This document shows positions 11,525-22,958 of a stretch of DNA of 64,000 nt, piece after piece; the first letter of the stretch is position 1; each line of letters begins with the position of its first letter. Source of the stretch: Siphonodentalium dalli (lineage: Eukaryota; Mollusca; Scaphopoda; Gadilida; Siphonodentaliidae); contig CP136066.1 in NCBI GenBank assembly GCA_032622095.1, positions 229,778,961-229,842,960 of the forward strand, written 5' to 3'. Both the position numbers and the translations under genes were made by a program. Below the pieces are notes generated by a model, which worked only from the letters and a program-made list of their open reading frames with translations, was not told where the DNA came from and made no database searches.

Positions 11525-11589
11525 GCTCTAACCATTACTTACAATATAGTCCTGCAGTTACTGTCCTGAAAAGTGGTAAATTTAGTAGC

Positions 11590-11715
11590 CAACATTATAA
11601 CATCTCTACTCCGTCATACAGGTTACACCCGGTGAGCCTCATGTAGATAGAATGATTTATTCCTGTGTGTCGTCTGCTCATATATGTGAGGGGCACCATA
11701 CGGGTGAAATCAGTA
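11590..11715 (+). repeat. Isolated unit of the intron-A ~122-bp minisatellite
   Basis: One copy of the unit found in tandem at 12560-13200 ('gtgagcctcatg', 'cgtctgctcatatatgtgag', 'cgggtgaaatcagtaa') lies upstream of copy A. It may be a remnant of an older duplication of the array unit. Confidence 0.7.
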
Positions 11716-12199
11716 ATGAAAAATCTAATCAATGACATAACGTTTTACAGCGAATACATTTTAAGTAAATAAAGGTCGGTAACCGGACCCCATGAATAAC
11801 TTACATTGGTCGAAAGTCTTGCTTGTGAAATAATAAATCCCGCTGGGAATGTATGGAATAAATAAATCCGATACGTAGGAATAATGCACAATACCGAATC
11901 TCTAATGTAGAGACAGATACACCACCGTGTCTTGGCTTTACCAAATTTTGTCTAATAAGATGGCAGCCTTTATAATCTTGCAACGAAAGGCCGGTTCCCA
12001 AACGACGAGTCCCCAGTTGACATAATATATGTAATTTTCTTGAAGTTTATTTAAAAATATTACTCAGGATTCTTGCAGAACAGAAAGATGGGAATATATA
12101 ACAACGTTATTATCCATTTGGGGCAATATAGCACGTCAATATGTAATAGCGCACAGCATTCCTTTAATATGACATATAGTACGCATGTTACCCTTGGAA

Positions 12200-12450
12200 A
12201 CACGGATAGTATGCCTTTAATTGAAGTATTAGCTTGTCTTTTCCAGATTGTATGCTGCATGTCAACGGGACGTCACTCTATATTAAAATATACGGATCGA
12301 TTTATTATAGTTCTATCTCCCATTATGGTTCTTCGTCACCGATAAAAATAGCGCAAGATTGTGTTTACGTGCGGAAATTATTTCAAAACATTGCGCATTG
12401 GATATAGGCCTCTACCTGATGTGACACACAAGGAGAGAAACAGCTTTAGC
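12200..12450 (+). promoter_or_regulatory. Conserved 5' flank of ASB-like copy A
   Basis: This flank is similar to 19590-19867 and 27595-27879, upstream of the other two copies. Shared blocks are 'ttttccagatt', 'ctctatattaaaatatac' (12277-12294, a candidate TATA region), 'atcgatttat', 'gcgtcaccgat' and 'acattgcg...ctacctgat'. Retention in all three copies suggests promoter or 5' UTR sequence. The 'ttttccag' could also be an acceptor of a 5' UTR exon. Confidence 0.55.
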
Positions 12451-12511
12451 ATGCTGAGATCATCTATTCAACAAAGCACCCATTTGGTGCTCATCCGAGC
12501 TATTAACAACG
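12451..12511 (+). pseudogene. ASB-like copy A, exon 1
   Basis: ATG at 12451 opens 20 codons plus one base and ends at a GTAGGT donor (12512). The peptide ends in LVLIRAINN, aligned with ELFFRAIYR in copy B at the same position, and the phase (1) matches the exon-2 acceptor at 17820. The start is chosen by homology of position with copy B. It is called a pseudogene because exon 2 carries a frameshift. Confidence 0.6.
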
Positions 12512-12559
12512 GTAGGTTTGTTTGTTTGTTTTATTGTGGGTTGTCGTCATTTCAGCAGC

Positions 12560-13200
12560 TACCATTACACATATCATGTCAAGAATGTCTACTCCGTATT
12601 ACACCCGTAGTGAGCCTCGTGCAGATAGAAGGATTTATTCCTGAGTGTCGTCTGCCCATATGTGTGAGGGACACCGTACGGGTGAAATCAGTAAGAACAT
12701 GCCACAAATTTCTACTCCGTCTTACACCCATAGTGAGCCTCATGCAGATAAAAATATTTATTGCTGAGTGTCGTCTGCTCATATATGTGAGGGGCACCGT
12801 ACGGTGAAATCAGTAAGATCATGTCACGAATCTCTACTCAGTCTTACACCCATAGTGAGCCTCATGCAGATAGAAGGATTTATTGCTGAGTGTCGTCTGC
12901 TCATATATATGATGGGCACCGCACGGGTAAAATCAGTAAGATCATGCCACGAATCTCTTCTCCGTCTTATATCCGTAGTGAGCCTCATGCAGATAAAAAT
13001 ATTTATTGCCGAGTGTCGTCTGCTCATATGTGTGAGGGGCACCGTACGGGTGAAATCAGTAAGATCATGCCACGAATCTCTACTCCGTCTTATACCCATA
13101 GTGAGCCTCATGCAGATAAAAAAAATTATTGCTGAGTGTCGTCTGCTCATATATGTGAGGGGCACCGTACGGGTGAAATCAGTAAGATCATGCCATGAGT
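12560..13200 (+). repeat. ~122-bp minisatellite in intron 1 of copy A (about 5 units)
   Basis: Starts of 'tgagcctc' at about 12611, 12733, 12855, 12978 and 13101 give a period of about 122 bp. Units share the 'atgccacgaatctctactcc' phrase with the shorter intron repeats of copies B and C, so it is an expanded version of an ancestral intron repeat. Long open frames on both strands here reflect the repeat and are not genes. Confidence 0.9.
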
Positions 13201-13341
13201 AATGAATATATACTCGGGTGGACGGGGGAGGGTTCCAGGATACAAGAGCCGGGTGGCCGTTTGGTTCTGAGCGCCGATTGCAGATTTTTACAATGCCATC
13301 AACTGATGCCATGTAATTATTTTTTTTAAATCCATGTTTAA

Positions 13342-13686
13342 CCCTTTACCCAACAAACCGGCCAAAAACGGCCAAATAAAGCTGCAACAGCCTAAATTAT
13401 CTTGGGTCTGTCTCAATAAAACCATACAAATATGGATATAATTGGAACCGGCTCATTGACCACATTGTGATGGTTACAGTTATGCCCTGTGCCAATGCAT
13501 TCTCTTATATATGCGAGTCGACCATAGGTCGCCTCGCATATATAAGAGAATGCATTGGCCTAAAACTTTTTACCATTTTTTCTTACATTCTTTAACAATT
13601 TTATAATTTTTAATGTGTTAACCCATAGGTCGCCTCGCATATATAAGAGAATGCATTGGCACAGGGCCGTTCTGTTGGGTAAAGGG
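13342..13686 (+). mobile_element. TTAA-flanked miniature element (piggyBac-like), copy 1
   Basis: TTAA at 13338-13341 and 13687-13690 flank inverted ends CCCTTTACCCAACA and its complement. TTAA duplication with CCC...GGG termini is the piggyBac pattern. Inside is a near-perfect hairpin built on 'ccaatgcattctcttatata', plus half of a second one. It is 345 bp long and non-coding. It lies in intron 1 of copy A. Confidence 0.8.
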
Positions 13687-13699
13687 TTAAAGATGAATT

Positions 13700-14560
13700 A
13701 TGACTTAGTACTAAACTGACCAATATAGAGCATTAGTCAATAGAAGGAGGCTCCTAATTTCAATATTTACCCATAATTGATCTTTAATAACACGACATCA
13801 TGCCCTTCTTACGAGCAAAAACTTGAACTGTAGAAATAAGATTTTCCATTTTTGACATGCCTCATTTCAATTATATATAGCTGGGATGCCAACGTCAGCT
13901 ATAATTTAATTGTCTAGTGCTATAAATGATATGCATATAGGAAGATAAAGAGATTTCCTGTATTACTGTATGGTTTTCATCAGTGTATGATGTTAAATTG
14001 TTGATGTTCATGATTGGTCAGATGGGATATTGGATTACTCACCTATCGATACAATGAAAAGCTGAATAACTGAACATAACATACCAAGAAAACCATAACC
14101 AGAAATGGTAACGCCCTCAAGATCATATTATTAGTCATAAATATAAATTATAATATATTGGTTACATGAATGAACCGCCTCAGAATTCCGTTAAAACAAC
14201 TAATCCTTCAAATTATAAAAAAAAAACAAATACGGCTTATTACTGCAGGTTTCTCATTCACCACACCAGAAAGCTTCTAAATGCGGATAGAACATCGGAG
14301 GTATTGTGTTCCCGCCAAGAGTGCATGGCCCAGCCATTGTTCATACATAAACACCGAAAGCAAATAACGCGGTCATAATGGTTACATACTGCACCTATAA
14401 GACATCCAGAGGATACACACACATCGAAACCCCGAAATGTGTTGTCCAGCTGGAAATCCCATCGCTAAAGCTCAATTTGACACGGCCAGATTAGCTTTCC
14501 TACAATATCCATAAACAAGATCATATAATATATACCCATGATTTTAATTATAAAATATAA
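13700..14560. other. Intron 1 of copy A, no further gene
   Basis: AT-rich sequence. A short phrase 'ctcagaattccgttaaaa' occurs at about 14180 and again at about 14840, so a small repeat flanks the R1 copy. Nothing else was recognised. Confidence 0.4.
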
Positions 14561-14565
14561 AATAC

Positions 14566-14820
14566 TAGCTGGTGGACCCGACTTCGTCCGGTCTGTGTCC
14601 CCTCTGCAATTTCGGCGAATTGCACGATTTGACCTTGAATTGACCATTTTGAAGGTCAAGGTCAGATCGGGGTCATGATTTGACCCGTCCAAAAACACTC
14701 CCCGGACAAAAGTAACTCTAGGTATCAAATTTCATCAAATTTCATCAAAGTCCGTCCGGCAGTTTTCCCGGCCATAGCTAACACACACGCAGACAGAAGT
14801 CCCAAGATATATATTAGATA
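14566..14820 (-). repeat. Dispersed repeat R1, reverse orientation
   Basis: It begins 'ctagctggtggacccgact' and ends near 'cggccatagctaacac', the reverse complement of the copy at 4158-4640. One phrase is duplicated locally (atcaaatttcatcaaatttc). Confidence 0.75.
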
Positions 14821-15411
14821 TTGGTTTCGCGAATGACCAACTCAGAATTCCGTTAAAATAACAATAACAACCAGCACCTAATTAACGAACCGGCAGCCGA
14901 CTCGGCCGTCTCCGACCACAACCATCAGTGGGCTGCAGAACGAAAAATATCTATAAAAGTTAAAATATAATGAGTTACAAATTATCATTTCAGTTTATTT
15001 TATTGGCAATTGACATAGCTTGTCACAAACCAAAAATCAACATTATTGACATAATAATATATTTACATATTAAGTGTTGTCATCACTAAATCCAGCATTC
15101 TGATTGGTCGGCGCCCACGTGGCTAGTTGCAATTATTTCTCGTTGAATGCGCAACAGCTCATAACAATATCGACACGTCAGCTCATAACACCATCGATAC
15201 GTCATTTGGGTTTGGAAAAACGAACGCGCAATGTTTGGGCGCATTTGGATTCGCGCAGGATTGACTTAATAAATCGTCGGGTTTAAATTGTTCCTGTTAA
15301 CATTTGCCAAGGGTGCTGTGGGATATTTTGGGCTGATTTTGTCACGATACACTTTTCGATTTAAAAATATTTACAAAAGTGGCTTTTCGCTAAATGTATA
15401 TAAATATGAGG

Positions 15412-15535
15412 TTTAACTGTCATGGAGGTAAGTGGTCATGCATAACTTATATGTAAAACCCTTCGGGTTTTACACAAGTTATGACCACTTGCCTCACGGT
15501 TACATCTCCATAAAAACAGTCCACATGACAGTTAA
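15412..15535. repeat. Imperfect hairpin, ~124 bp
   Basis: 'taagtggtcatgcataactt...gtaaaaccc' pairs with 'gggttttacacaagttatga...ccactt', with an outer pair 'taactgtcatg' and 'catgacagtta'. It is a foldback element or element remnant. Confidence 0.75.
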
Positions 15536-15614
15536 TCCGTATGTACAGGACAATAAACTAAATTGAAATTCCCAACTACACCTTTTATCGGATTCGGCAT
15601 CCTGGTCGCGCAGT

Positions 15615-15675
15615 TCGACTTTTACGTAAAAACAATTCGACTTTTACGTAACAGTTCGACTTTTACGTAAAAAAC
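15615..15675. repeat. Triplicated 'ttcgacttttacgtaa'
   Basis: Three close copies of 'ttcgacttttacgtaa' at about 15616, 15636 and 15654. Confidence 0.8.
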
Positions 15676-15807
15676 AATTTTCTATTTATAAAACTCCCAA
15701 TCGGACCACATATTTCTAATATTTAAAGAACAGTATACAATTGGGCGTGCTAATAATTATTGCAAAACAAGTTTTAATCTTTGAGATAAATAACATTTTA
15801 TCTCGGG

Positions 15808-15966
15808 ATTACTGTTTCGGCCATATGTGTTTGTAATGCGCTCCACCCCTTCCCCAAACTCGCACTGCCCGTATGCACCGTCCATATACTGTTTCGGCCA
15901 TATGTGTTTGTAATGCGCTCCACCCCTTCCCCAAACTCGCACTGCCCGTATGCACTGTCCATATAC
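15808..15966. repeat. Two tandem copies of a 78-bp unit
   Basis: 'actgtttcggccatatgtg' through 'cgtatgcac(c/t)gtccatat' occurs at 15810 and again at 15888, essentially identical. Confidence 0.9.
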
Positions 15967-16073
15967 GTTCCTGCTCTCTGCATCATGGTATTGTATATAT
16001 GTGTCGCATGTATATATATACTACAATGACAAGTGGGTACGCATATTCATGTATGAGGTCTGTCCGAGGCAGG

Positions 16074-17698
16074 TGGTGATTAAACACGCCCTAAACATGT
16101 ACGGCGTATAAGGGTAGTGCGGTTCGGGTTGGTGATTAAATACGCCCTAAATATGTACGGCGTATAAGGGTATTGCGGTTCGGTGGTGATTAAAAACGCC
16201 CTAAATATGTAAGGCGTATAAGGGTATTGCGGTTCGGTGGTGATTAAATACGCCCTAAATATGTACGGCGTATAAGGGTAGTGCGGTTCGGTTGGTAATT
16301 AAATACGCCCAAAATATGTACAGCGAATAAGGGTAGTGCGGTTCGGGTTGTGATTAAATACGCCCTAAATATGTACGGCGTATAAGGGTATTGCGGTTCG
16401 GTGGTGATTACATACGCCCTAAATATGTACGGCGTATAAGGGTATCGCGGTTCGGTGGTGATTAAATACGCCCTAAATATGTACAGCGAATAAGGGTAGT
16501 GCGGTTCGGTGGTGATTAAATACGCCCTAAATATGTACGGCGTATAAGGGTATTGCGGTTCGATGGTGATTAAATACGCCCTAAATATGTACGGCGTATA
16601 AGGGTAGTGCGGTTCGGTTGGTAATTAAATACGCCTAAAATATGTACGGCGAATAAGGGTAGAGCGGTTCGGGTTGTGATTAAATACGCCCTAAATATGT
16701 ACGGCGTATAAGGGTAGTGCGGTTCGGTTGGTAATTAAATACGCCCAAAATATGTACGGCGAATAAGGGTAGTGCGGTTCGGGTTGTGATTAAATACGCC
16801 CTAAATATGTACGGCGTATAAGGGTAGTGCGGTTCGGTTGGTAATTAAATACGCCCAAAATATGGACGGCGAATAAGGGTAGTGCGGTTCGGGTGGTGAT
16901 TAAATACGCCCTAAATATGTACGGCGTATAATTGTAGTGCGGTTCGGTTGGTAATTAAATACGCCCAAAATATGTACGGCGAATAAGGGTAGTGCGGTTC
17001 GGGTTGTGATTAAATACGCCCTAAATATGTACGGCGAATAAGGTTAGTGCGGTTCGGGTGGTGATTAAAAACGCCCTAAATATGTACGCGTATAAGGGTA
17101 GTGCGGTTCGGTTGGTAATTGAATACGCCCTAAATATGTACGGCGTATAAGGGTATTGCGGTTCGGTGGTGATTACATACGCCCTAAATATGTACGGCGT
17201 ATAAGGGTATCGCGGTTCGGTGGTGATTAAATACGCCCTAAATATGTACGGCGTATAAGGGTATTGCGGTTCGGTGGTGATTAAATACGCCCTAAATATG
17301 TACGGCGTATAAGGGTATTGCGGTTCGATGGTGATTAAATACGCCCAAAATATGTACGGCGAATAAGGGTAGTGCGGTTTGGGTGGTGATTATAAATACG
17401 CCCTAAATATGTACGCGTATAAGGGTAGTGCGGTTCGGTTGGTAATTAAATACGCCCAAAATATGTACGGCGAATAAGGGTAGTGCGGTTCGGTGGTAAT
17501 TAAATACGCACAAAATATGTACGGCGTATAAGGGTAGTGCGGTTCGGGTGGTGATTAAGAACGCCCTAAATATGTACGCGTATAAGTGTAGTGCGGTTCG
17601 ACTGGTAATTAAATACGCCCAAAATATGTATGGCGTATAAGGGTAGTGCGGTTCGGTTGGTGATTAAATACGCCCTAAATATGTACGGCGTATAAGGG
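16074..17698 (+). repeat. ~54-bp minisatellite, about 30 units
   Basis: Units carry 'tgattaaatacgccctaaat' and 'atgtacggcgtataaggg' and end in 't(a/t)gtgcggttcgg'. Variants (gaataaggg, acgcgtat, taattaaat) recur in the same order in higher-order blocks, for example around 16600-17000, implying expansion by block duplication. The array ends about 120 bp before exon 2 of copy A. Confidence 0.95.
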
Positions 17699-17819
17699 TA
17701 AAAGACTGCAGTTTGAAAATGCATGTGCACAGTGCGGGTAACCGATGGGTATATATGGAAGCTGAACCTTATTTGACAAGTTTAGTTTTTTTATATAATT
17801 TTCGATAAAAAAATTTCAG

Positions 17820-18732
17820 AAGACATAGAACAATGCCGTGAGTTGCTGGTCAAAAATATAGGGTTGGCTATGAGCAATTATAACGGGAAGCACCCATTGG
17901 TTGAATGTGCCCATACAGAAAATATCGACCTATTCGAGCTTCTTTTGGAGTTTGGAGCACGCATTGAATGCATCGACAGTCACCAATATTCTCCCCTGCA
18001 CTATGCAGCATGGCAAAATAGCCGCAGAATCGTAGATATTCTACTACGAAAAGGGGCGAAACATGACGAACAGACACAATGTAAGAATACTCCTCTATCT
18101 CTGGCGTGCCGTGGCAACCACACCGAAATTGCACTGACCCTATTGGATAAAACATGTAACGTTTGTAACACAGACAAGGACATGGACACACCCATGCACT
18201 ATGTTGCACGGAAAGGTAACGTTGAGCTCGGCAGAGCACTTCTTAAATATGGTGCTGATCCAGACGTCAGAAATTCACAGACGTCACCCCTCTTTTGAAC
18301 GCTGTGTATAGGGGGCATACGAGTTTTGTGAAATTTCTCATAGATCAGTTTGTGGATCTGAACGTTTTATCCTGCGGTGGTAGGCAATTCAGCTGGAGTG
18401 ACGATTATATTTTTCCTAGCCCAAGATCAGCGTTCGAAGTTGCTGCATTTGAGGGCTATGTGGACATTGTTTTCCTACTTGCTGAAGCTGGTTGCTCTCT
18501 GACCAAAATGGATGAGAAGTGGTTGTACGAGTTATTATTACGCTCTCCTGTACTGGATAAAGACACCAATGTGCTGTTGACTAACTTTGTACGGATTCCA
18601 AGGAGCTTGCTCTCCACTGCGCGGATTTCATTAAGACGATATCTCGGAAAGGACACCCCTATTGTGATGAGGCAGGTGAAGATACCACAATCGTTACGAC
18701 AATATGTACTCATGGCCGATTCTGAATACTAA
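17820..18732 (+). pseudogene. ASB-like copy A, exon 2 (frameshifted)
   Basis: A TTTCAG acceptor at 17819 opens exon 2. The frame encodes five to six ankyrin repeats (for example YSPLHYAAWQN, NTPLSLACRGNH, DTPMHYVARKGN), then LEVA-type repeat FEVAAFEGYVDIVFLL, and a C-terminal SOCS-box-like segment (PRSLLSTARISLRRYLGKD ... IPQSL). Against copy B one base is missing at about 18279-18280 (aattcacagacgtc versus aatgcacatgacgtc). The frame therefore hits TGA at 18296-18298 and the rest continues in the next frame to TAA at 18730-18732. There is no other lesion, so this is a very young pseudogene or a sequence error. In the SOCS box the conserved BC-box cysteine position is Ala. Confidence 0.85.
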
Positions 18733-19065
18733 TTTAAGCCTGACAATAATTTATTAAAATATTGGTATCTAATTATTCCCAGTTCCATTTTACAACACTT
18801 AATCCAGAAAATACATGCAATCACCACCATTCGCATCACACATGGATGGTAAAAATCCACGAAAATCACCCATTGATAGTAATACGGCGAAAATGATCAA
18901 TAAAGCTCATAATTCAGAATGCTCTTTGTGATGACCCGCTTCTGGGCGGCAAATTCGTGGACACACATTATAACAGGCGATCATTGGGGGGGGGGGAGGT
19001 TGCTAGGCTGAAAACGATTTCCAAACGTTAAAACTTCCATGTTTAAAAGTCGATATCTTGCCATC
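18733..19065 (+). other. Conserved 3' flank of copy A
   Basis: Shared with 23882-24350 and 34678-35010. Blocks include 'aaaatacatgc(a/g)atca', 'catcacacatgg', 'aatacggcgaaaa' and 'gcggcatgc...ggacacac'. AATAAA at 18899-18904 could serve as a polyadenylation signal. The shared flank shows that the duplicated unit extends about 300 bp beyond the stop codon. Confidence 0.7.
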
Positions 19066-19079
19066 AAAACATTCTATAC

Positions 19080-19412
19080 CATAGGTGGCCTCGCATATAT
19101 AAGAGAATGCATTGGCCTAACAATTTTTTATCATTTTTTTTAAATAAATGTTTCTTACAATGATTATGACATAAAATAAAAAAAACATCCATTACCCTGT
19201 AGGGAGCCCCACACATATATAGAAGCATATAGAAGAGTGTGGTCTGTTCATGTTTGTCTGGGGCTCTGTGTGGGTGAAATTATAAACTTGTTAAAGAATA
19301 CAAGAACAAATTATTAAAATTGTAAAAAATTGTTAGGCCAATGCGTTCTCTTATATATGCGAGTCGACCTATGGTCGACTCGCATATATAAGAAAATGCA
19401 TTGGCACAGGGT
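19080..19412. mobile_element. Relic of the TTAA miniature element with an internal insertion
   Basis: Both internal hairpin segments of the 13342-13686 family are present ('cgcatatataagagaatgca' at about 19092 and the full hairpin at about 19343-19408). The CCCTTTACCC ends are missing, and a ~150-bp unrelated stretch (about 19150-19290) separates the halves. Confidence 0.7.
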
Positions 19413-19499
19413 AAACAAAATACCGACTTACGACTTGATTTGATATGGCGGGTCACATATTTGCTATGTGTACCTCTGGGTTGACTCCGTTTGTGCATT

Positions 19500-19867
19500 A
19501 TGTTTTTACAAACAGCTGTTATGGAAATCTATATGTATTATTAAGGTCGCCAGAGAAATACAAATGAATATTTTATTTATAAGATGATAGTATGCCTGTA
19601 ATGACTATCTTGATTTTCCAGATTGCTGTCAAAGGGACGTTACTCTATATTAAAATATACCGATCGATATCATTCTATTTTTATCCTTGGTAAATGGTTC
19701 GTATTGCGTCACCGATGAATATAGCACACGTTTTGTTTCCATGCTTAACCTTGTTGTACGGTGACTATTGCAACACATTGCGAACTGGTTATAATCCCCT
19801 ACCTGATATGACATGCCAAGGATAGTAATGTTCTAGAACAGGGCACAGCTTCTACCTGACGGTCAAC
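19500..19867 (+). promoter_or_regulatory. Conserved 5' flank of ASB-like copy B
   Basis: It is strongly similar to 27500-27879, upstream of copy C, and more weakly to the copy A flank. Shared blocks are 'attattaaggtcgccaga', 'ttgattttccagattgctgt' and the candidate TATA region 'ctctatattaaaatatac' (19643-19660), about 208-225 bp before the ATG. 'gttctagaacagggc' precedes the start. Confidence 0.6.
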
Positions 19868-19925
19868 ATGCCGGGATCACCTCTACCAATGAGCGAGGAG
19901 TTGTTTTTCCGTGCTATATACAGAG
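19868..19925 (+). CDS. ASB-like protein, copy B, exon 1
   Basis: ATG at 19868 begins 19 codons plus one base (MPGSPLPMSEELFFRAIYR, then a split codon) and ends at a GTATGT donor (19926). Spliced to exon 2 at 22959 it gives an uninterrupted 326-residue protein. There is no signal peptide or membrane segment, so the product is predicted to be intracellular. The short N-terminal helix leads straight into the ankyrin array. The same exon layout and phase occur in copies A and C. The start rests on homology among copies and on the conserved flank, not on transcript data. Confidence 0.75.
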
Positions 19926-19984
19926 GTATGTGTGTTTGTTTATTTTTATTTTGAGGTTATCGTAATTTCAGCCGCTACGCAAAA

Positions 19985-20215
19985 GACCATGCCATGAACC
20001 TCTACTCCGGCTTACGCACGTATTCCAACAGTAAAACAAAACAGGGGGCGTTTTCGTGTTCTGCCATAGACCATGCCATGAATCTCTACTCCGCGCTCAC
20101 GCACTTATAGATCATATTTCAGCGGTAAAAAAAACCAGGGGACGTTATCATGTTGTACGATAGACCATGCCATGGATCTCAACTCCGCGCTTACAGATCA
20201 TATATATAATTTCCT
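19985..20215 (+). repeat. Intron-1 repeat of copy B, ~3 units of ~90 bp
   Basis: 'accatgccatgaa(c/t)ctctactcc' phrases with 'ccagggg(a/g)cgtt' recur three times. The matching repeat is at 28545-28800 in copy C, and a diverged, longer form is in copy A. Confidence 0.8.
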
Positions 20216-20379
20216 TGACGTACGCAATGGTAGGGGTGCTATGCTGCCGGAGCATTGCTGATCGAATACATACATTTGGAAGTTAGGTCCGATATCGCGT
20301 CCGTAAATGTCGCAGTATATGTAAATATTACTGCAAGGCTTGTGTATTGTTTAACAATTTCGATAATATTTTCTGCTCT

Positions 20380-20690
20380 TCAAGATGTTTGTAAATGTTT
20401 TAATGATTGAGATAGAAAAATTATGCATTTAGTTTTATCGACGTTGGTTGTTAGATCATTTTCCTGTGTAAAATCTCCTGATTTCCTCTCAGATATTAAG
20501 ACTAGGTCATCGGCGAATAAGATGTGATTTATAGAACTGTCGACTAGTTTTATTTGGGTCTCAGTTTGTGTCAAAAATTGTTTTAATATTATCAATATAT
20601 ATTTTGAATAGTGTAAGTGATAATACGTATCACTGTCGTTCTCTCGTCGTTGAAAGGCACGGGGCCAATTCCTTTAGTGTTTGTTGTTAG
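20380..20690 (-). mobile_element. LINE reverse transcriptase fragment, antisense in intron B
   Basis: On the minus strand the frame 20595-20380 contains HILFADDLVLISE, the catalytic FADD box of non-LTR reverse transcriptases, followed by NVDKTKCIIF. Just upstream (about 20680-20600) RQ*YVLSLTLFKIYIDNI matches the RQGCVLSP.LFNIYI block with a stop. It is a dead 5'- and 3'-truncated copy of a LINE; the clade is not resolved. Confidence 0.85.
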
Positions 20691-20769
20691 GTAATAACTT
20701 GAGCAATACAGATATTTAATATTTGTGAATTTGTTCGTGAAATTCCAATATATTTAAACTTAATGGAGA

Positions 20770-20795
20770 GCATTGTCTCACCCCCCCCCCCCCGA
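20770..20795. repeat. Poly-C tract
   Basis: A run of about 13 C residues. Similar homopolymer runs occur at 18979, 22546, 35669, 35972, 36850 and 52672. Lengths at such tracts are unreliable in sequence data. Confidence 0.8.
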
Positions 20796-20954
20796 TGACC
20801 ATAATTTTAAATAGTTTCATGATTCAAATTCTATTAGCTGTACTTATACATTTAGTTCCTCCCATATCAGTATATTAATCAATTTATTTAAATTTGTCCT
20901 GCAAGGTAATAATGCAGTATTAATATTATACAGTTATCGCCCGCGATTGAGTGA

Positions 20955-21056
20955 GACACAGGGATTTGTCGCCCGCTCGAGACCTGGAATGTCACCCGAG
21001 GGCCGCCAGGCCCGAGGGTGACATTCCAGGTCGAGAGCGGCGACAAATCCCCGTGT
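20955..21056. repeat. Long near-perfect hairpin
   Basis: 'gggatttgtcgcc' and 'gagacctggaatgtcaccc' pair with 'gggtgacattccaggtcga' and 'ggcgacaaatccc' around a short GC-rich loop. It is a foldback element about 100 bp long, far more GC-rich than its surroundings. Confidence 0.85.
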
Positions 21057-21059
21057 ATC

Positions 21060-22150
21060 ACGAAAACAAGGGTGATAAGTGTTTTTTTATCCGACAAAGA
21101 GTACACACGAACCTCCTTAATAGCAGGCATAAATGCGCGCATATATTCTTTAATCCAGTTCGAAAAGTAAATTTTATGTTGGAATCATCGCTATTTAGAA
21201 AATAAAACATTCATAATCAGGATCAATTAACAGACCCGTCGTTTGCGCAGCTATTATCCGGTCAGTTTGCTGGTTGCATGGTGGAAATCGGTTCACGGAA
21301 AGAGGAGTAAAGCAATTTCGAAGTTGAGTTGCCATGCAGCGAAATGTTCGGTTTCGTTTCAAATGAGCGTGAAGACGCCGACAGACGTGTTAACTTCCAG
21401 AATGCTAAAATGTGAAACTAACACGTTGTAGTTGTGCAAAAAGAAATTGACATATGTCACAGATCGTTACGCAACATACGGGTATTCTCTGAAGTCTGAG
21501 GAATGTATTGAAGAAAATAAATAGTCAATTGATAAACAGCAAAGAGTGGCTATTTGATCTAGTACATAAACGTAGTTGTAACGTATGTACATCGTATGTG
21601 CAATTGTCTGCAGCACATACCAACTGCATAATGAGGTTTATCTATTTGTCCCACGGTATTTATTATTGATATAAAAAGGTCCAATAGGAACATTACACGT
21701 TATAACGGATTTGTGTCTGTGATAACACCATTTATACATAGCATGATTTAATTGCAAATAAAAAAAACACACAAGTATGCAAATTAGCAAACACCACAGT
21801 TCGCTGTTGTTATGAAACAGTGGGGTTTATAAAAACAGTGTTTTTCGAAATTATTAGAGAGCTGTCAGAGAATCTCTGCGCGTTGAGTTCTTCGCAGTTA
21901 TGTGTTTACTGGTGACAGCTGAGCGGTCAATAACTGAGACAATGTTACCCTTATTTACGGCCCGCCATGTGACGCACTCTCAGCCAATCAGAAGAGAGGA
22001 AAATGGGATGAATGATAACAATACATGTTAATACACAGTCATTATTTTTGAGTAAATACATTGCAGTAATGCTCAGTACCTGAACGCATATTTTAAATTG
22101 AAAGCAACTCATTTCCTTCAAGTTCAGACTGAATGTTTTACCAACCACAT
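21060..22150. other. Intron 1 of copy B, no gene
   Basis: No domain-bearing frame was seen. Weak open frames of 60-85 codons without family resemblance are ignored. Confidence 0.4.
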
Positions 22151-22154
22151 ATTC

Positions 22155-22700
22155 ATTGTCACTAGTCTATTATCAAATCTCCATATCTTTCTGAGGAGAG
22201 CTTTAAGTATATAACAATCATGCATAGTTGTTATCATTGTGTGAGTTATAACTTGTGACTCCATGGAATTTGAATACATGTAACTAGTATTTGTTCCTTA
22301 ACCACATTCTGATTAATATCATGTATAATGCATACTGCATATTCAATATATAAAACTTGGATCAATGCTATATCATTCTTGTTTCTAGTGTCTTAATTTA
22401 CACAGACCATACTCGTAAACAGAACATATGTAAACCAAAATTGTTGAGCCATTAAGCCAATATTGGATTGCCTCACTCAAAATAAAATCATATATATAGT
22501 AGGAAAATTTTATTAGACCAAATCCTATATAGTTTGAAATGTTATGCCCCCCCCCCAGTTGGAACCCCTTAGCAACGTCCCTGATTCCACCAGTACATTA
22601 TCTGGGAACTTTCATGACAAATTCAGATTCTGTTATTTATTTATTTCCCATCTTGAAACTCATTATGTCCACTCCTTCCCGTCCGAACTATACGCACTCC
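22155..22700 (+). other. Intron block shared with copy C
   Basis: The block 'tcactagtctatta...ctccatatctttctgagga' matches 28812-28870. 'gagttataacttgtga' through 'aacgtccctgattcca' matches 31434-31735. In copy C these two parts are separated by about 2.5 kb of hairpin and minisatellite, so the intron of copy B approximates the ancestral state. Confidence 0.75.
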
Positions 22701-22958
22701 CCCACTTATTAGGGACAGGGCATATAAGGCATCGGGTTTGTTTGTTTTCATATCCCCAATTTCATATTGTGTTACCACTCTTATTTTAACTTTCTGTATC
22801 ATAATGTTATTTGTTTGGTATTGGACATAAACATATGTTGACACATACAATACAAATTGTACAGAACCAATGTGACAAAAACAAAAGAGATTTATAAAAA
22901 ACAATTTGTTTTAAGTGTTGTCAGTAAAATATTGATCATTTTCAATAAATTTTTTCAG

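Noticed and set aside
12361-13312. Frames of 144-162 codons on both strands with repeated 'VRGTVRVKSVRSCHE'-like peptides
   Set aside because: They reflect the ~122-bp intronic minisatellite. Open frames on opposite strands at once argue against coding.
17868-18239. 123-codon minus-strand frame
   Set aside because: It is antisense to the ankyrin exon of copy A; equivalent shadows occur opposite copies B and C.
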